From positions 1-23,729 of the forward strand of contig CAKPPL010000005.1 of the NCBI GenBank assembly GCA_934177555.1: a stretch of 23,729 bases of DNA, given 5' to 3'. Made by a program: the position numbers and the translations under genes. Shown here in pieces: positions 22,053 to 23,729 of the stretch (position 1 is its first letter; the number at the start of each line of letters is the position of its first letter). Origin of the DNA: an uncultured Clostridia bacterium. Its GTDB lineage: Bacteria > Bacillota > Clostridia > TANB77 > CAG-508. Under the pieces are notes generated by a model. It saw only the letters and a list, made by a program, of their open reading frames with translations. It ran no database searches and was not told where the DNA came from.

Positions 22053-23234
22053 TTAAAATTCTATATAATCTTCCAATTCTTCTTCGTATTCAATTTGTTT
22101 TTCTGGCTCTATGTAAGTATCTGTATCTAATTCAAACTTTCGTATTAATTCATCTTCTTCAGATACCGACAATTTATTAGCAATCCAAATAAACACTTTT
22201 TCTAATGTTTGTTTTAATGTATTTACAATCTTTCTTAAATAATTATTTTCACTCTCTAAATTAAAAATCTTATTCTCATATTTATTTTCAATTCTTTTAG
22301 TTTCTTCTTCAAGTTTAACATAGTAATCATTTTTCATATTTTTGCATTTATCTTTTAATTCTCTATTTTCAGATAAGATAAATTTTCGTTCTTTTTCATA
22401 TTTTAATGCTCTTTCAACTGTTTTTACTTGACTTTCTAATGTAAAAGTTAATAATGTATTTTGTTCTTGTAAATCTTTTATCATTTTATCTTTTGGCGCA
22501 ATCACTAATTCTTGTATTTTCCCATCTCTATTTCTCATTAACTTTTCAAAACTCCTTATATCTGGGATATCAGGTAATTCTAATTTTATATCTTGAAGAA
22601 CAGTTTTAGAATTTTCAAAATTTGTAATTTTTTTATAATCTTCAACTGATAAATGTACTCTTTCACTTGGATTTCCTCGTTCTAATTCAAAATTATTTGA
22701 TACCATGTAATTATAAAATGCATCTTGTAGTTGCCTATAACTGTCTTTTTCTTTCCAAAATTCACTACAAGCAATTTTATCAATATTATTACCTTTTTTA
22801 TCTTTTGTATGAATAACTGGAATGAAAACCAAATGCATATGTGGACTTTCTTCATCCATATGTACTTTTGCAGATAAAATATATTGTTCTCCTAAACTTT
22901 TATATTCACAAACAAATTTATATGCAGTTTCAAAATATCTTTTTGTTTCTTCTTCTCCAATATTATCAAAAAATGCTTTATCAGATGTAATAATGTATTC
23001 ACAAGCAATATTGCTTACTGTTTTTATTTGTCCTTTTAAATTATATTTTTCTTTAAGTAAATCAAATTCTTTTTCATATGAATAATTACAATCTTTTAAT
23101 GAATAATTAAGGTATGATAACTCTTCATTTATATTTTTATTAGAATAGTTTTTATTCTTCCTTTCGTTGTGTCTATATATTCCTTTTAAATTTTCTCTTT
23201 TGTATTTTGCATTTCTAATTATTGCATAACTCAT
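22053..23234 (-). CDS. mobV: MobV-family relaxase (Mob/Pre, TnpZ-like)
   Basis: This relaxase nicks oriT and pilots single-stranded DNA into a conjugation channel supplied by another element. The N-terminus shows MobV motif I (SYAIIRNAKYKRENLKGIYRHNER). EYIITSDKAFF follows, and then the metal-binding HMDEESPHMHLVFIPV motif (H125, D127, E128, H132, H134). GFELERG-like NNFELERGNPSE comes next. The C-terminal 200 residues are coiled coil, probably for dimerisation and membrane association. The start is fixed by AAAGGAGG. The oriT lies directly upstream on the same strand, as in pMV158 and Tn4451. No conjugation machinery is present in the window. Confidence 0.95.
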   Translation of the reverse strand: MSYAIIRNAKYKRENLKGIYRHNERKNKNYSNKNINEELSYLNYSLKDCNYSYEKEFDLLKEKYNLKGQIKTVSNIACEYIITSDKAFFDNIGEEETKRYFETAYKFVCEYKSLGEQYILSAKVHMDEESPHMHLVFIPVIHTKDKKGNNIDKIACSEFWKEKDSYRQLQDAFYNYMVSNNFELERGNPSERVHLSVEDYKKITNFENSKTVLQDIKLELPDIPDIRSFEKLMRNRDGKIQELVIAPKDKMIKDLQEQNTLLTFTLESQVKTVERALKYEKERKFILSENRELKDKCKNMKNDYYVKLEEETKRIENKYENKIFNLESENNYLRKIVNTLKQTLEKVFIWIANKLSVSEEDELIRKFELDTDTYIEPEKQIEYEEELEDYIEF

Positions 23235-23305
23235 ATAGGTATTCCTCCTTTCTTAGCAAAGCCAATAACACTATGCTAATTTTGATATTTGTTCAATTTT
23301 TGATT

Positions 23306-23327
23306 GTGTTGTAACACACTACAACAC
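23306..23327 (-). other. oriT: oriT core with pMV158-like nick site
   Basis: The perfect inverted repeat GTGTTGTA / TACAACAC (23306-23313 with 23320-23327) has a 6-base loop. On the minus strand (the relaxase coding strand) it contains TAGTGTG-TTAC. The first ten bases equal the nick core of pMV158 as I remember it (TAGTGTG/TTA), and the arrangement of nick in a GTGTGT loop is the same. The predicted nick lies between 23315 and 23314, about 80 bases upstream of the relaxase start. Confidence 0.8.
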
Positions 23328-23353
23328 TTTTTTAGCCTAGTGGCAAAAAGTGT
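23324..23353. repeat. Inverted repeat next to the nick site
   Basis: ACACTTTTT (23324-23332) and AAAAAGTGT (23345-23353) form a perfect nine-base stem that overlaps one arm of the oriT core by four bases, so the two hairpins are mutually exclusive. Confidence 0.7.
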
Positions 23354-23384
23354 AAGTGTGGCAGGGTAAACCCTATAACCCAAC

Positions 23385-23410
23385 CCTAAAAAAGCTAAAG
23401 CATTTTTAGG
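23385..23410. repeat. Inverted repeat with CCTAAAAA arms
   Basis: CCTAAAAA (23385-23392) pairs with TTTTTAGG (23403-23410); two inner G-C pairs extend the stem past one mismatch. Confidence 0.7.
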
Positions 23411-23412
23411 CT

Positions 23413-23450
23413 ATTTAATAAAAATCTGCTTGGCACAATTTTTATTAAAT
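23413..23450. repeat. Inverted repeat, 13-bp arms
   Basis: The arms 23413-23425 and 23438-23450 are perfectly complementary and enclose a 12-base loop that is less AT-rich. Confidence 0.8.
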
Positions 23451-23499
23451 TCACTTTAGCTAAACAAAGTAGAAACCAGAGGAAGTGAGCTAAAGTGAA
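23450..23499. repeat. Inverted repeat TTCACTTTAGCT / AGCTAAAGTGAA
   Basis: Perfect 12-base arms at 23450-23461 and 23488-23499 with a 26-base loop. The first arm directly abuts the preceding inverted repeat. Confidence 0.8.
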
Positions 23500-23500
23500 A

Positions 23501-23543
23501 AGGTGTAATAATCCCATTTATAAAAAATAGAATTATTACACCT
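23501..23543. repeat. Inverted repeat AGGTGTAATAAT / ATTATTACACCT
   Basis: Perfect 12-base arms at 23501-23512 and 23532-23543 with a 19-base loop. It starts one base after the previous repeat ends, completing a run of consecutive hairpins. Confidence 0.8.
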
Positions 23544-23729
23544 ATGTAAGCAGAAACCGTCGGTCGTTTGCTTCGTTTCATAGGTGGTCTTGTAATTAGC
23601 ATATTTGCTACTATAATTGCTGATACAATTTTGTATCTTTGTTCATACTTGTCCAAACTTTTTACAATTACAAATCCATTTCAAGTTTTGCCACCGAATA
23701 CTCTTTTATTATTGTGAGTCTGTGTTCTA

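Larger units (their letters stand above)
23235..23729. other. Non-coding mobilisation region upstream of the relaxase gene
   Basis: About 495 bases without a convincing gene. It holds the oriT core, at least five perfect inverted repeats of 8-13 bp between 23306 and 23543, and a short GC-richer block (23551-23590). A 66-codon minus-strand frame (23456-23656) starts at TTG without a ribosome site and runs through the inverted repeats, so I do not call it. I see nothing definite in the last 70 bases. Confidence 0.7.

Noticed and set aside
23456..23656. A 66-codon minus-strand reading frame in the mobilisation region
   Set aside because: It starts at TTG without a ribosome site and crosses two or more inverted repeats that explain the sequence better as structure.

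Overview
The window is AT-rich DNA from an endospore-forming anaerobe of the Clostridia. The evidence is a complete spoIIIA operon, gpr, a cotJ operon, a GerA-family germinant receptor subunit, rubrerythrin and clostridial hydrophobic W repeats, all with A/T-ending codons. The species cannot be read from the sequence.

Positions 1 to about 15,640 look like ordinary chromosome. In order they hold the 3' part of a YebC/PmpR regulator, a membrane-anchored protein of unknown function, spoIIIAA to spoIIIAH, rubrerythrin, an orphan gerA-type gene on the minus strand, a family 2 glycosyltransferase, a secreted ChW-repeat/M14 peptidase, a membrane-anchored unknown, gpr and cotJA-cotJB-cotJC.

From about 15,640 to the right edge is an integrative mobilizable element that appears to have inserted into cotJC. 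It carries a ParE-like toxin/antitoxin pair, a large serine recombinase, a 42-codon ORF, an HTH protein, a two-gene cargo operon (a zinc-finger protein plus a putative PD-(D/E)XK nuclease), a compositionally foreign 208-aa gene, a MobV relaxase and an oriT. The oriT has a nick-site core like that of pMV158 and is followed by a run of long inverted repeats. A large serine recombinase together with a MobV relaxase is the Tn4451/Tn4453-type layout. The right end of the element lies outside the window.

The most striking observation concerns the codon CGG. In the chromosomal genes I find in-frame CGG only three times: once in spoIIIAE and twice in cotJC. At each of the three, skipping the C (a +1 shift that reads GGA, Gly, next) restores the conserved protein. 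In spoIIIAE the restored frame supplies the last membrane helix and ends in an ATGA overlap with spoIIIAF. In cotJC two successive shifts restore the family core. This suggests either +1 frameshifting at an unassigned or starved CGG codon, or coincidental indels from sequencing error or gene decay. It is the strongest candidate here for undescribed biology. The second candidate is the element's cargo operon, whose promoter is packed with repeated operator-like half-sites.
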